From Phycisphaerales bacterium (GTDB lineage: Bacteria > Planctomycetota > Phycisphaerae > Phycisphaerales > UBA1924): a stretch of DNA of 64,000 bases. Of this stretch, positions 17,962 through 27,696 are shown piece by piece. How positions within the stretch are numbered: position 1 is the stretch's first letter; the number at the start of each line of letters is the position of its first letter. The stretch spans positions 124,001-188,000 of the forward strand of contig JAIEUA010000010.1 of assembly GCA_019744815.1 (NCBI GenBank), read 5' to 3'. The notes below the pieces were generated by a model, which ran no database searches, was not told where the DNA came from, and was given only the letters and a program-made list of their open reading frames with translations. Position numbers and translations under genes: made by a program.

Positions 17962-19440
17962 TCAGCTCAGGCCGCCCTTGAAGTTGGTCTTCTTGAACTT
18001 CTCGCGGAGGCGACGCAGGGCCGGGGTCTCCTTGAGGATCTCATCGGGCGTGCGGGTGTCGCGCGGGGCCTTGCCGCCGCCGCCGCCGAAGCCGCCGCGA
18101 CCACCGCCACCGCCGCCAAACCCACCGCCGCCACCACCACCGGGGCCGCCGCGGCCGCGAGCCGGACGCTCGCCCGCCTGCCCGCCGGGGCCACCCTGGC
18201 CACCCTCGCCGACCTTGATCTCGGGCAAGGGCTTCAGAGCCTTGATCGACAGGCTGACGCGACGGCTGCCCGGATCGATCTTGAGCACCTTGCAGCGGAC
18301 GATCTCGTCCACCTTCAGCACGTCCTCGACCTTGCCGATGCGCTTGTGGTCGATCTCGCTGATGTGCACCAGGCCTTCGACGCCGGGCGCGACCTCGACG
18401 AACGCGCCGAACTCGAGCAGCTTGGTGACCTTGCCGGTCATCTCCGCGCCCTCAGCGAGCTTCTCGGCCGCGGCCACGAACGGATCGCCCTGGACCTGCT
18501 TCAGGCCCAGGCTGATGCGGTCGGCCTCGAAGTCGACCTTGAGCACCTTGACGGTGACCCGCTGGCCTTCCTTGACGTGGCGCTCGATCGCCTTCTCGCC
18601 GAAGCCGATCTTGTCGTAGGAGATGTCGCTGATGTGGATCAGGCCGTCGACGCCGCCGATGTCGACGAACGCGCCGAACGGCATGATCTTGCGGACCATG
18701 CCCTCGACCGTCTGGCCTTCGACGAGCTTCTTCTTGGTCTCTTCCGCGAGGCGCTTGCGCTCCGCGCCCAGGACGTCGCGCCGCGAGAGCACGATGTTGC
18801 CCTTGCCGAAGCGCTCGACCCGCACCACCGAGGCGCTCATCTTCTCGCCGACGAAGACGGTCATGTCCTCGACGCGATCGAGCGAGACCTGGCTGGCGGG
18901 CATGAACGCCCGGTGACCTGCGACCTCGAGTTCCAGGCCGACCTGCTTGCCGTCCTTGCCGGTGGCGACGCCGGTCACGCGGCCTTCCACCACCTGACCC
19001 GCTTCGAGCAATTCCCAGTCGGCCTTCTGCACCGAGCCGGGACGCGAGCAGATGAACAGGCTCTCGGAGGCCTCGAACTTGTCCACCACCAGCTCGACGG
19101 TGTCGCCGGTCTTGGGGACTTCTTCTTCCTTGAACTGCAGACGGGGGACGATGCCCAGTTCCTTGGGTCCGAACTCGACGAAGATGTCGGTCGGGCCGAC
19201 GCTGACCACCTGACCGGTGCGGTGCTCGCGACCGGCCTGGACCACCCGCGGGCCGCGGATGTGAGCGGGGCGACCCGAACCCGACGCGACCCGAGCCTTG
19301 TCCAGGTTCTTGGCCGCGGCATCCGCCTCCTTGTCGAGCTCGGCCATGGCGGCATCGATCTCGGCATTCAGCTCAGCGGTGAGGTCGCCCTCGGCGGGCT
19401 TGGTCGTACCGGACACGTGCGAATCGGAGTTGGTGGACAT
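17962..19440 (-). CDS. rpsA: Ribosomal protein S1-like protein, four S1 domains and an RGG tail
   Basis: S1 brings mRNA to the 30S subunit. Four OB-fold S1 domains are visible, beginning near residues 65 (TGQVVSVGPTDIFVEFG), 135, 220 (GMVRKIMPFGAFVDIGG) and 310 (GKVTKLLEFGAFVEVAPG). Domains 3 and 4 carry the complete GLIHISDIS / GLVHISEID signature; domains 1 and 2 are diverged. E. coli S1 has six domains; four is common in other phyla. The tail is unusual: about 50 residues of Gly/Arg/Phe (GGGRGGFGGGGG) followed by a basic end (LRRLREKFKKTNFKGGLS). ATG 19440 gives the family-like MSTNSD start; a GTG at 19539 would add 33 residues. A terminator follows the gene. Confidence 0.88.
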   Translation of the reverse strand: MSTNSDSHVSGTTKPAEGDLTAELNAEIDAAMAELDKEADAAAKNLDKARVASGSGRPAHIRGPRVVQAGREHRTGQVVSVGPTDIFVEFGPKELGIVPRLQFKEEEVPKTGDTVELVVDKFEASESLFICSRPGSVQKADWELLEAGQVVEGRVTGVATGKDGKQVGLELEVAGHRAFMPASQVSLDRVEDMTVFVGEKMSASVVRVERFGKGNIVLSRRDVLGAERKRLAEETKKKLVEGQTVEGMVRKIMPFGAFVDIGGVDGLIHISDISYDKIGFGEKAIERHVKEGQRVTVKVLKVDFEADRISLGLKQVQGDPFVAAAEKLAEGAEMTGKVTKLLEFGAFVEVAPGVEGLVHISEIDHKRIGKVEDVLKVDEIVRCKVLKIDPGSRRVSLSIKALKPLPEIKVGEGGQGGPGGQAGERPARGRGGPGGGGGGGFGGGGGGRGGFGGGGGKAPRDTRTPDEILKETPALRRLREKFKKTNFKGGLS

Positions 19441-19674
19441 GCGTGGAACTATCTGGACGGAGTTGTCGGCGTGCCGCGTCAACAACGCGATCACGCCCCC
19501 GACGCGCCGCCCAACGCGCGTGAGAACCCGTGAAATCACGGGAAGAGAAGTGTAGCGGCGTACGCAAGTCCGGGCACGCCTTGCGCCTGTGAAGAAACGC
19601 CAGATGAACCGCCAGCTGAGATTCGGTTTCCGGACGACCCGCGGCGATCCTGAAGCACCCTCACAACGCCGATC
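19441..19674. other. Gap containing the S1 gene leader
   Basis: This 234-bp gap holds the 5' leader of the leftward S1 gene and, on the right, the end of the sugar oxidoreductase unit. No Shine-Dalgarno sequence lies before the S1 ATG (the preceding bases are GATAGTTCCACGC), which is usual for S1 genes. No other signal was recognised. Confidence 0.4.
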
Positions 19675-20760
19675 TCACTGCATCGTCCGCTTGATCGCGT
19701 CCACGATCCGCTGAGCCGTCCGAACGTTCGCGAAACCAGCCTCCGCGTCGATCGCCGGCCGCCGCCCGTCGCGCAGGGCGCCGAGGAACTCCTCGATCTC
19801 CGCCACGATCGGCTCGGCGTCGTCGACCTTGAGCTGGTCGATGTTCACCAGCTCGCCCCACTTCAGGCTCGTCAGGTCCGCGCCGCTTCGGATCTGCTCC
19901 CGCATCTCCCGCATCTGCGGCTCGTTGGCGATCCGGCGGATCATGATCCCCGTCTTCGCCCCGTAATCGATCTTGATGTACGCGTTCTCGCCCGTGATGC
20001 GGGTCACCCGCTCGGTCTTGAGCGCCAATCGGCTCGCGGTGATGTTCGCGACGCACGTGCCCGAGGGCCGCCGCCACGTCAATCGCGCGTTGCACACGTC
20101 CTCGTGATCGGTGATCACGGCCACGCCCGCGGCCTGCACGTCGTCCGGCTCCTGCCCGCCCATCAGCATCAGGACCACGTCGAGGTCGTGGATCATCATG
20201 TCCATCACCACGCCCACGTCCACGCTGCGGAACGTCATCGGGCTCACGCGGTGGACCTCGATGAACCGCGGCACCACGTCCTGCCCGCCGCTGACCCGGT
20301 TGGTCGCGTTCTGCATCGCCCGCATGATCGGGTTGAACCGCTCGATGTGCCCCACCATCAGCATCGTGCCGGTCTTCTCGGAAAGCTCCTTGATCGCCCG
20401 CGCGTGCTCGACGTCCTGCGCCAGCGGCTTCTCGATCAGGCACGCCACGCCGGCCTTGAGCAGGGGCTCGGCCATCTCGCGGTGCCGCGTCGTGGGCACG
20501 GCGATGCTCACCGCGTCCACGCCCGCCTTGATCAGGTCCTCGACCGTGGAAAAGCCCTTGGTCTCGAACTTGTCGGAGATCTCCGTCCGCCGAGCGACGT
20601 TCGCGTCCACCACGCCCACAAGCTGGCAGCCCGCGAGCTTGGAGTAGACCCGCGCGTGGTGCTGACCCATGCGCCCCACGCCCACCACGCCGCAGCGCAG
20701 GGTGCGGGTGCGGAGGCTGTCAGAACCCTGCGTCTTCTCGGCGATGGTGGTCTGTGCCAT
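19675..20760 (-). CDS. Gfo/Idh/MocA-family NAD(P)-dependent sugar oxidoreductase
   Basis: The N-terminal Rossmann domain has VVGVGRMGQHHARVY (about residues 25-39) and VVDANVARR. The family's catalytic EKP motif is present (LIEKPLAQD, about 130), and HIERFNPIM plus MMIHDLDVVL give the substrate-site His and Asp. Members oxidise or reduce hydroxyl groups of sugars, often nucleotide sugars. The short IERFNP type resembles UDP-GlcNAc 3-dehydrogenases (GnnA/WlbA-like) that prepare amino-sugar precursors of lipid A or O-antigen; this sub-assignment is inference. The gene begins 84 bp after trxA on the same strand. Surface-sugar enzymes elsewhere in the window fit an envelope role. Confidence 0.87.
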   Translation of the reverse strand: MAQTTIAEKTQGSDSLRTRTLRCGVVGVGRMGQHHARVYSKLAGCQLVGVVDANVARRTEISDKFETKGFSTVEDLIKAGVDAVSIAVPTTRHREMAEPLLKAGVACLIEKPLAQDVEHARAIKELSEKTGTMLMVGHIERFNPIMRAMQNATNRVSGGQDVVPRFIEVHRVSPMTFRSVDVGVVMDMMIHDLDVVLMLMGGQEPDDVQAAGVAVITDHEDVCNARLTWRRPSGTCVANITASRLALKTERVTRITGENAYIKIDYGAKTGIMIRRIANEPQMREMREQIRSGADLTSLKWGELVNIDQLKVDDAEPIVAEIEEFLGALRDGRRPAIDAEAGFANVRTAQRIVDAIKRTMQ

Positions 20761-20819
20761 GGCGAAGTTTCAGCGGTGCGGACAACAAACGGGTAGCTGT
20801 TCGGCGCTCTGGCCCCTCT

Positions 20820-20851
20820 TTCAGGCCCTCGTTCAGGCCCTCGTTCAGGCC
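20820..20851 (-). repeat. Tandem 12-bp repeat spanning the trxA stop codon
   Basis: TTCAGGCCCTCG is present twice and then as an 8-bp partial (20820-20831, 20832-20843, 20844-20851). Read leftwards the unit contains TGA, and because 12 is a multiple of three the trxA stop codon is repeated in frame three times. Confidence 0.85.
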
Positions 20852-21177
20852 GTGAGCTGCGTGATCGCGGCGGCGAGGTCTTCCTTGCGGGTCAGGCCGA
20901 CGAACTTCTTGGCGATCTGGCCGTCCTTGAACAGGATCACGGTGGGGATAGCGGTGATGCCGAACTGCACCGAGATCTTGCGGTTGGCGTCGGTGTCGAC
21001 CTTGCCGATCTTGGCCTTTCCGACAAACTGCTCGCCCAGGGCTTCGATGGTCGGGGTGAGCATGCGGCAGGGCATGCACCACTCGGCCCAGAAGTCGACC
21101 AGGACGGGGACGTTGCTCTTGATCACCTCGGCGTCGAAGTTGGCGTCGGTGAAAGTCTGAATGTTGGCGCCGGCCAT
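20845..21177 (-). CDS. trxA: Thioredoxin
   Basis: General disulfide reductase of the cytoplasm, kept reduced by thioredoxin reductase. Length (110 residues) and fold signatures are standard: VPVLVDFWAEWCMPC with the redox pair Cys34/Cys37, KVDTDAN, and the cis-proline loop GITAIPTVILFKDG. The active site is WCMPC rather than the usual WCGPC; Met in place of Gly is uncommon and may change the redox potential. The ATG at 21177 has AGGAG 7 nt upstream. The next gene downstream is the Gfo/Idh/MocA oxidoreductase. Confidence 0.96.
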   Translation of the reverse strand: MAGANIQTFTDANFDAEVIKSNVPVLVDFWAEWCMPCRMLTPTIEALGEQFVGKAKIGKVDTDANRKISVQFGITAIPTVILFKDGQIAKKFVGLTRKEDLAAAITQLTA

Positions 21178-21477
21178 GCGTTGCTCCTGTGCCGGGAAGG
21201 CCCGGCTGGCCCCATCGGGAGGCCGTGGGTCAATGCTACCCGCTCCGAGAGGCCCGGGCGGGACACTGATTGGATGCCGGGCGCACCGGAGCGATTCAAG
21301 GCCTCACACGGGGCGATTCGCGGGCTTCCGGCCCGAATTCAGCCGGTTCACCCGCTGTGAGAATCCCCACGCTGTGGTACTATCCGCGTTCATCACTTGC
21401 AGTTCCCCAGACCCACGGAGTGGGTCTGTGCCGCGACCGCCTCCCGGCCGCGTCACGCGACAGGAGGTTGCGCATCC
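21178..21477. other. Divergent trxA / smc promoter region
   Basis: 300 bp between leftward trxA and rightward smc. A TACTAT hexamer near 21378-21383 could be an smc -10 box, but no matching -35 was found. Ribosome sites for both genes lie at the ends: AGGAG before trxA and AGGAGG (21462-21467) before smc. Confidence 0.4.
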
Positions 21478-24400
21478 ATGCGTCTGGTCAAGCTCACGCT
21501 CCACGGCTTCAAGTCCTTCGCCGACGCGACCGAATTCCACTTCGACGAACAGGTCACCGGCATCGTCGGGCCCAACGGCTGCGGCAAGAGCAACGTCGTC
21601 GACGCCATCAAGTGGGTGCTGGGCGAGCGCAGCAGCAAGAGCCTCCGCGGCCAGGAGATGCTCGACGTCATCTTCGCCGGCAGCGCGGGACGCAAACCCG
21701 CCGGCATGGCGAGCGTGACGCTGACGTTTGAGAATCCCGTGAAGAGTGGAGCAGGGGAGCAGGGGGGCAGTGGAGCAGGGGAAGAGGCCAAGGCAGCGAA
21801 CGAAGCAGAGGCCGGAACGGCCGAGGCCGACCAAGCGCTGGTCGCGGCGGCGGCCTTGAAGCTCGTCGAAGAAGAAGCCCTCGCCGAGAGCGAAGGCTCC
21901 ATCGTCGATGTCTCGCAGAAGGGCAAGCGCGGCCTTCCCATCGACAGCGACATCGTCGAGGTCGAGCGCCGTCTCTATCGCGACGGCGACAGCGCGTACC
22001 TGATCAACGGCCGCAAGGCACGTCTGCGCGACATCCGCGAGCTGTTCCTCGACACCGGCATCGGCGCCGACGCCTACTCGATCATCGAGCAGGGCAAGGT
22101 CGATCGCATGCTGCTCGCCAGCCCGCAGGAACGCCGCGCGATCTTCGAAGAAGCCGCCGGCATCGCCAAGTACAAGCAGCGCCGCATCGAAGCGACCCGC
22201 AAGCTCGAGAAGACCGAGCAGAACCTTCTCACCACCCGCCAGCAGCTCGAGAGCACCGAGCGGCGTCTGCGGCTCGTGAAGGGTCAGGCGGCCAAGGCCC
22301 GCAAGTTCCAGACTCTCGATGCCGACCTTAAGTCCTGGCGCACCGCCCTCGCCTTCGAGCAGTACGACGACCTGCGTCAACGCCTTGAGGGCCTGACGAG
22401 CCGCCAGACCGATCTCGAAACCCGGCGCACCGAGGCGAACGCGGCCCTGGCCCAGTTCGAAGCCTCTCGCCAGGCGTGCGACGAGGATCGCAACGCCAAG
22501 CAGGTCGCGAGCCGCGCGCTCGATCAGGATCGCCTCAACGTCGCGTTCAGCGCCTCGCAGGCGAGCCAACGCCGCGAGATGACGCAGCGTGCCCTCGATG
22601 ACCTCCTGACCCGGCTCGAGAACGACAAGACGCGCGTCGCGACCATCGACGCCGAGCTGACCCGCCTCAGCTCCGCCCTCGCCGAAACCAGCGACGCCCT
22701 CGCCGAGCATTCCGAGAAGCGCGACGAGATGGAGCGCGCGATGCAGGCCCTCGCGGCCGAACGCTCGACGCTGAGCGGCGACGTGCAGGATCTCGAGTCG
22801 CAGGCCGCCCAGAAGCGTCGCGCGATGCAGGAGATCGACCGCGAGCGCGCCGGCCTCATCGCCTCGGCCGACGCCGAGGACCGTCAGGCGACAAACCTGA
22901 ACGAACAGATCGCGAGTGTGGAGCGCCGCCGCAGCCAGATCGAATCGACGCGGGCGACGCTGGAAGAGAACCGCGCCGCCGCCGCCAGCGCGATCAGCGC
23001 TCAGACCGAACGCCTGAAGCAACTCGAGACCGACCTCGCCGCGTCCAGCGGCGAACTCGAGGGTCTCAGCGGCGGGCGCGAGACGCTTACCAAGCGGGTC
23101 TCGGAGCTGCAGCAGGACATCGCCCGCGTCGAAAGCCGCCGGGCGACCCTGCGTGAAATGAGCGAGAAGCACGTCGGATACGCCGACGCGGTGCGCTCCG
23201 TGCTGCAGGCACGCTCCGAAGGCCGCTTCGCCGGCATCGTCGGCGCCCTGGCCGACCTGATCGACGCCGAGGCGTCGGTGATGCACGCGGTGGAAGCGTC
23301 GCTGGGTTCGAGTCTGCAGGCCCTGGTGGTCGAGTCGGCGTTGTCGCTGCCGACCGCGGACGAGATGGCGACCCTCGAAGGCCGCGTCACGTTCCTGCCC
23401 CTGGACACCGTCGGCCGCAACGCCGCCGAGTTCCCCGGCAGCATCCGTGAGGTCGATCCGACGCTGGCCACTCGCGTGGTGCGGCTGGGCAGCCTGGTGC
23501 GTGGCCGCAGCGATGCCCTCACCGTCGCGATCCAGTCGCTCCTGGGCGAGACCTACCTCGTCGAATCGCTCGACAACGCGATCATGCTCAAGGCCAGCGG
23601 CGTCGTCCCGATGACCGCCCGCTTCGTCACCCGCGGCGGCACCGTTCTCGAGAACGACGGCCGCGTCATCGCCGGGCCACTCGGCGCCGACGGCGCCTCG
23701 GGCGTCGGCGTGCTCGAACGCCGCGAAGAACTGGCCAGGCTCGACGATCAGGCAAGCCAGACTCGCGCACTCCTCGACGCCGCCAAGAGCGAACTGGCGA
23801 CCGTCAGCCAGGCCGCGGCTCAGGTCAGCGAACGCTGCGGCGAGCTCCGCAAGCAGCTGCAGGAAGCCCAGCGCGAGGCCATCAGCAAGCAGTCGTCACT
23901 CGATCGCTTCTCCGCCGACCTCGAGCGTCTCGCCCGCGACTTTGCCGACACCGCGCAGCAGCACGATGCCCTCACGCAGCGTCGCGAGCGGCTGACCCGC
24001 GAGTCGGGCGAGCTCCGCGCCAAGGCCGCGAGCCTCGCCTCGCTGCTCGAAGACCAGGGCGTCGCCGTCCGCGAGGCCGAGGCCAAGGCCACCGAGGCCC
24101 GGGCCAAGGTCGAGGCGATCCAGGAAAAGTACACGCAGGCCCGCGTCGAGGTCGAGCGCTTTAGCGCTCAAGCCAGTGCGGCACGCCGCGAGCTGTCCCG
24201 CCTCGAACTGCAGCGTGACGAGCAGGAACGCTCGCGCCGCGAGTTCCAGCAGCACCTCGAGAGCGGCCAGAGCAAGATCGGCGAGTTCCAGGAACAGATC
24301 GCGGCGTGCGAGACTCAGATCGCCGCGGCGACCGTGCAGCTCTCCGACGTCACCGCCAAGGCCGAGCTGGCATCGAAGGAATTCGCCGAGGCCGGCGAGG

Positions 24401-25512
24401 CGCTCGTCGCCATCAGCGATCAGCTCAACGCCGCCCGCGATCAGGCCATGAACCTCGAACGCGACTGGCACGCCCTGGAGGTGAGCCGCCGCGAGATCGA
24501 GGTGAAGCGTGAGACGATCGAGGAGCGGACGTTGGAAGAGCTGAAGCTCGACCTCGCGGGCAGCTACGCCGAACACCGCCGCCGCGTCGAAGCGGGCGAG
24601 GTGAACCGCGTGGATCTCGCGGCCGCCGCCAAGGCGATCGACGAGCTCCGCGACCAGATCAAGGCGCTGGGCAACGTGAACCTCGACGCCCTCGAAGAAG
24701 AAGGCACGCTCGAAGCCGCGAACGAGAACTTGGTCAAGCAGGTGGCGGACCTCGATCAGGCCCGCGGCACGCTCATCGAGCTCATCGAGAAGCTCAACAA
24801 CGTCAGCAAGGAACGCTTCGCCGGCGTGTTCACCCGCATCCAAGAACAGTTCGGCGGCGGCGAGGGCATGTTCCGCAAGCTCTTCGGCGGCGGCAAGGCC
24901 GAGGTCCGGCTCATGCCGCTCGTGCGCGAGGTCGAGCAGGCCGACGGCAGCGTCATCAAGGTCGAGACCGACGAGATCGACGTGCTGGAGAGCGGCATCG
25001 AGGTGGTCGCCAAGCCGCCGGGCAAGGAGCCTCGCAGCATCAGCCAGCTCTCGGGCGGCGAAAAGACGCTGACCGCCGTCGCGCTCCTGATGAGCATCTT
25101 CCGCAGCAAGCCCAGCTGCTTCTGCATCCTGGACGAAGTGGACGCCGCGCTCGACGAGAGCAACGTGCAGCGCTTCGCCGGCGTCGTGCGTCAGTTCACC
25201 GATCTGTCGCACTTCATCGTCATCACCCACAACAAGCGCACCATGCAGGCCGCCGACACGCTTTTCGGCGTCACCATGCAGGAACGCGGCGTCTCCACAC
25301 GCGTCCGCGTCAAGTTCGATCAGGTTGGCAAGGACGGCAGCGTGAAGGTCGACGCCAACGCGAAGGCCAACCCGACGACCGAGATCAAGCCAGCCGCGAC
25401 ACCGCAGCCCGAGGCCGCGACCGAAGTCGCCAAGCCCGAGCCCGGTCCGCTGCGTCGGGCGTTGGCGGCCATGCACGAGGAATCCCGTGAGGGCGCGGGA
25501 ACGAACAACTGA
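21478..25512 (+). CDS. smc: Chromosome partition protein SMC
   Basis: The ATPase of the SMC-ScpAB condensin that compacts and separates chromosomes. Walker A GPNGCGKS is at residues 31-38; the ABC signature [14 protein letters not shown] and Walker [17 protein letters not shown] lie near the C-terminus; two long coiled coils flank a hinge around residues 560-730 ([15 protein letters not shown], then [15 protein letters not shown]). At 1344 residues it is longer than usual, about 1190. Part of the excess is an insertion at about residues 87-155 in the N-terminal head, between VTLTFEN and [11 protein letters not shown], rich in Gly, Ala and Glu and partly made of a DNA octamer repeat. The C-terminal 60 residues beyond the head are also extra. 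The start at 21478 has AGGAGG 10 nt upstream. Confidence 0.97.
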   Translation: MRLVKLTLHGFKSFADATEFHFDEQVTGIVGPNGCGKSNVVDAIKWVLGERSSKSLRGQEMLDVIFAGSAGRKPAGMASVTLTFENPVKSGAGEQGGSGAGEEAKAANEAEAGTAEADQALVAAAALKLVEEEALAESEGSIVDVSQKGKRGLPIDSDIVEVERRLYRDGDSAYLINGRKARLRDIRELFLDTGIGADAYSIIEQGKVDRMLLASPQERRAIFEEAAGIAKYKQRRIEATRKLEKTEQNLLTTRQQLESTERRLRLVKGQAAKARKFQTLDADLKSWRTALAFEQYDDLRQRLEGLTSRQTDLETRRTEANAALAQFEASRQACDEDRNAKQVASRALDQDRLNVAFSASQASQRREMTQRALDDLLTRLENDKTRVATIDAELTRLSSALAETSDALAEHSEKRDEMERAMQALAAERSTLSGDVQDLESQAAQKRRAMQEIDRERAGLIASADAEDRQATNLNEQIASVERRRSQIESTRATLEENRAAAASAISAQTERLKQLETDLAASSGELEGLSGGRETLTKRVSELQQDIARVESRRATLREMSEKHVGYADAVRSVLQARSEGRFAGIVGALADLIDAEASVMHAVEASLGSSLQALVVESALSLPTADEMATLEGRVTFLPLDTVGRNAAEFPGSIREVDPTLATRVVRLGSLVRGRSDALTVAIQSLLGETYLVESLDNAIMLKASGVVPMTARFVTRGGTVLENDGRVIAGPLGADGASGVGVLERREELARLDDQASQTRALLDAAKSELATVSQAAAQVSERCGELRKQLQEAQREAISKQSSLDRFSADLERLARDFADTAQQHDALTQRRERLTRESGELRAKAASLASLLEDQGVAVREAEAKATEARAKVEAIQEKYTQARVEVERFSAQASAARRELSRLELQRDEQERSRREFQQHLESGQSKIGEFQEQIAACETQIAAATVQLSDVTAKAELASKEFAEAGEALVAISDQLNAARDQAMNLERDWHALEVSRREIEVKRETIEERTLEELKLDLAGSYAEHRRRVEAGEVNRVDLAAAAKAIDELRDQIKALGNVNLDALEEEGTLEAANENLVKQVADLDQARGTLIELIEKLNNVSKERFAGVFTRIQEQFGGGEGMFRKLFGGGKAEVRLMPLVREVEQADGSVIKVETDEIDVLESGIEVVAKPPGKEPRSISQLSGGEKTLTAVALLMSIFRSKPSCFCILDEVDAALDESNVQRFAGVVRQFTDLSHFIVITHNKRTMQAADTLFGVTMQERGVSTRVRVKFDQVGKDGSVKVDANAKANPTTEIKPAATPQPEAATEVAKPEPGPLRRALAAMHEESREGAGTNN
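21747..21781 (+). repeat. GGAGCAGG octamer repeats inside smc
   Basis: Imperfect direct copies of GGAGCAGGGG (starting at 21748 and 21774, with a GAGCAGGGGG copy between them) lie within the smc coding sequence, encoding Ser-Gly-Ala-Gly-Glu-type residues of the head insertion. The same unit, on the opposite strand, forms the perfect array before ruvA at 40873-40936. Confidence 0.75.
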
Positions 25513-25545
25513 CTCTGATCGACCGGATCGGTCGTACGCTCTGGC

Positions 25546-27606
25546 GTGTCGTTCCTTGCTCCCACCACCGCCCTGTTGGCCGCGGCGATCGTGCTGCCGC
25601 TGCTGGTGGCCATGTATCTGCTCAAGCTCCGCCGCCGCCCGCTCCGGGTCAGTTCGATCCTGTTCTGGGAGAAGCGCGGCAGCGACGTGCAGGTGAACGT
25701 CCCGCTGGCACGCCCGCGGCTGAGTTGGTTGCTCCTGTTGCACCTGCTGATCGCAACCCTGCTGATCGCCGCCGTCGGCCGCCCCGCGTTACCCGGCGCT
25801 GCTGGCACCTCTGGCCGCGTGATTGTGGTGATCGATCACTCCGCATCCATGAACGCGCTCGACGGCAAAGCTGGGGACATCCGGGATCCTTCATCGGATG
25901 GCTCGCCCGCCGACGGACGCTTCTCTCGGCTCGCCGAAGCCAAGTCCCTCGCCATTCGCGCGATCCGCGACGCGACTGCGAACTCCGCGCTCACCAGCGT
26001 GGTGGCCGTCGCAGCAGGCACACGGGTTCTGCGGGAGTTCTCCTCCGATCGAACGCAAGCGATCCAGTCGATCGCGGAGCTGCAGCCCACCGATCAGCCC
26101 GGAAACCTCGCCTCGTGCACGGACGTTCTCCGTGCCCTGGTCGCGAGCGCGGGCGATGCCGAGAGCGGGCCCAGCGTCGAGATCCTGCTCTTCAGCGACG
26201 GCGTGTTCTCCGGCATCGAAGACCCCTCCGCGATCGCGGGTGTTCCGCTGCGGCTCGTGCGTGTGGGTTCGGATCCCGCCGCAGCCAAGCCCAACCTCGG
26301 CATCGTGGCCCTCGCGGCGCGGCGGATCGAGAGCGACATGCAAGGCGTCGAGGTCTTCGCCCGGGTTCAGAACTCCGCGAACGAGCCCCGCGTTGTGCCA
26401 GTCTCGTTCGCCCTCTCGGGCCGCGTGCTCGAGACTCGCTCCGTCACGGTCCCCTCGTCCGTCGGTGATGTCCCGGGCGAAGCCTCGCTGACGTTCTCCT
26501 GCCGCCCCGACGCCCGGACGGTTGCCACGGTGTCCCTGGGCGTCGACGCGGCGAAGGACCTGCTGGCGAACGACAACTCGGCGTCTCTGGTGCTGCGTCG
26601 GTACAACCCACCACGAATCCTGTTCGTCACCCGCGGTGCGATGGCGACCAGCAGCACGGCCGAGTCTTCGCCGCTCTCCGCCTCGTTTCTCCTCGGCGAT
26701 GTGCTGGAGGAGCTTCGCGCGGGTGAACTGAAGCGTGTCACCGCCGGCGAGTACGACGAGGTGGCCTCCACGGGTCAGCTCAAGTTCTTTGACGCGATCG
26801 TGTTCGACAACGTCACGCCCAGACAACTGCCCCCGATCCCGTCCATCTCGTTCGGCAGCGGCCTGCCCTCGCCCGGCCTGGAGCTCGGCCCGCCCAGCGA
26901 AGCCGGACCGGCCAAGCCCGTGCTCTCGTGGTCGCGATCGCACCCGCTTCTGCAGTTCATCACGCTCGACGGCGTCGTGGTCTCCCGGTCCCGCCCCGCT
27001 CGCGAGAACTCCCCCACCGTCACCCCCATTGCCCGGGGCGACACCGGCCCCTTGATCCTCACTCGCGACATCGACGCCGAACCGCGGAGGATCGTCTGCA
27101 GCTTCGACCTGGCCGATTCGAACTGGCCCATCGAGCCCGGGTTTGCGATCTTCATGAACGCCTCGGTCGCCTGGCTCACCGCTTCCGGAGCGGGCGACGC
27201 CGCCCGGGCGTTCACCACCGTCGAGCCCGTCTCGGTGGATCGCGGCGACGCGCCCGCACCGATTCGGTACGAGCGCGTCGGGTCGACGCCCGCTGAGATC
27301 ATTCAGGCCTCGGGCCCCGGAACCAGGGCTCTGCTCGGCGTCCTCGAACGCGCGGGCGTGTACGTTCCCTCCATCCCCGGCGAGACCGACGCGCGTCGTC
27401 GCGACCCCGAGCCGGCCGCTGTCAACCTGCTCGATCCGCTCGAGAGCGCGATCGGCACCAGCGATTCCCTGCGTGTCGGCAAGGGCCGGGTGCTGTCGAC
27501 GTCTCCGAACCCCACACCTCTGGAGATCTGGTGGTGGTTCCTGGTCGCCGCGGGTGCGATGCTGGTTCTCGAATGGTTTGTCTTCGCGCGGTCTGCACGA
27601 TCGTGA
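25546..27606 (+). CDS. BatA-like membrane protein with von Willebrand A domain
   Basis: BatA/VWA proteins work with MoxR ATPases in envelope assembly or stress tolerance. Two N-terminal membrane helices (about residues 6-26 and 59-78) enclose the BatA motif LLKLRRRPLRVSSILFWEK; a VWA domain follows with the metal-site motif VIDHSASM (DxSxS) at about 96-103; a final helix (WWWFLVAAGAMLVLEWFVF) closes the C-terminus, leaving most of the protein outside. The middle part has beta-sandwich character. Start GTG 25546 (MSFLAPTTALL) is the family-like start. It follows smc by 33 bp. The MoxR gene that would normally be next to it lies 4 kb away on the other strand, and no DUF58 gene is present. Confidence 0.87.
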   Translation: MSFLAPTTALLAAAIVLPLLVAMYLLKLRRRPLRVSSILFWEKRGSDVQVNVPLARPRLSWLLLLHLLIATLLIAAVGRPALPGAAGTSGRVIVVIDHSASMNALDGKAGDIRDPSSDGSPADGRFSRLAEAKSLAIRAIRDATANSALTSVVAVAAGTRVLREFSSDRTQAIQSIAELQPTDQPGNLASCTDVLRALVASAGDAESGPSVEILLFSDGVFSGIEDPSAIAGVPLRLVRVGSDPAAAKPNLGIVALAARRIESDMQGVEVFARVQNSANEPRVVPVSFALSGRVLETRSVTVPSSVGDVPGEASLTFSCRPDARTVATVSLGVDAAKDLLANDNSASLVLRRYNPPRILFVTRGAMATSSTAESSPLSASFLLGDVLEELRAGELKRVTAGEYDEVASTGQLKFFDAIVFDNVTPRQLPPIPSISFGSGLPSPGLELGPPSEAGPAKPVLSWSRSHPLLQFITLDGVVVSRSRPARENSPTVTPIARGDTGPLILTRDIDAEPRRIVCSFDLADSNWPIEPGFAIFMNASVAWLTASGAGDAARAFTTVEPVSVDRGDAPAPIRYERVGSTPAEIIQASGPGTRALLGVLERAGVYVPSIPGETDARRRDPEPAAVNLLDPLESAIGTSDSLRVGKGRVLSTSPNPTPLEIWWWFLVAAGAMLVLEWFVFARSARS

Positions 27607-27696
27607 CGCCCACGACCCGCCGGGCTCGATACGATGGCCCTCGCTCTCGACCGCATCCGAGATTCACACGCCCGATCAGCCGCAGACAGGACCACC

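Noticed and set aside
21304-23286. 660-codon minus-strand frame across smc
   Set aside because: Antisense of smc, which has Walker A, signature and Walker B motifs in the plus strand.
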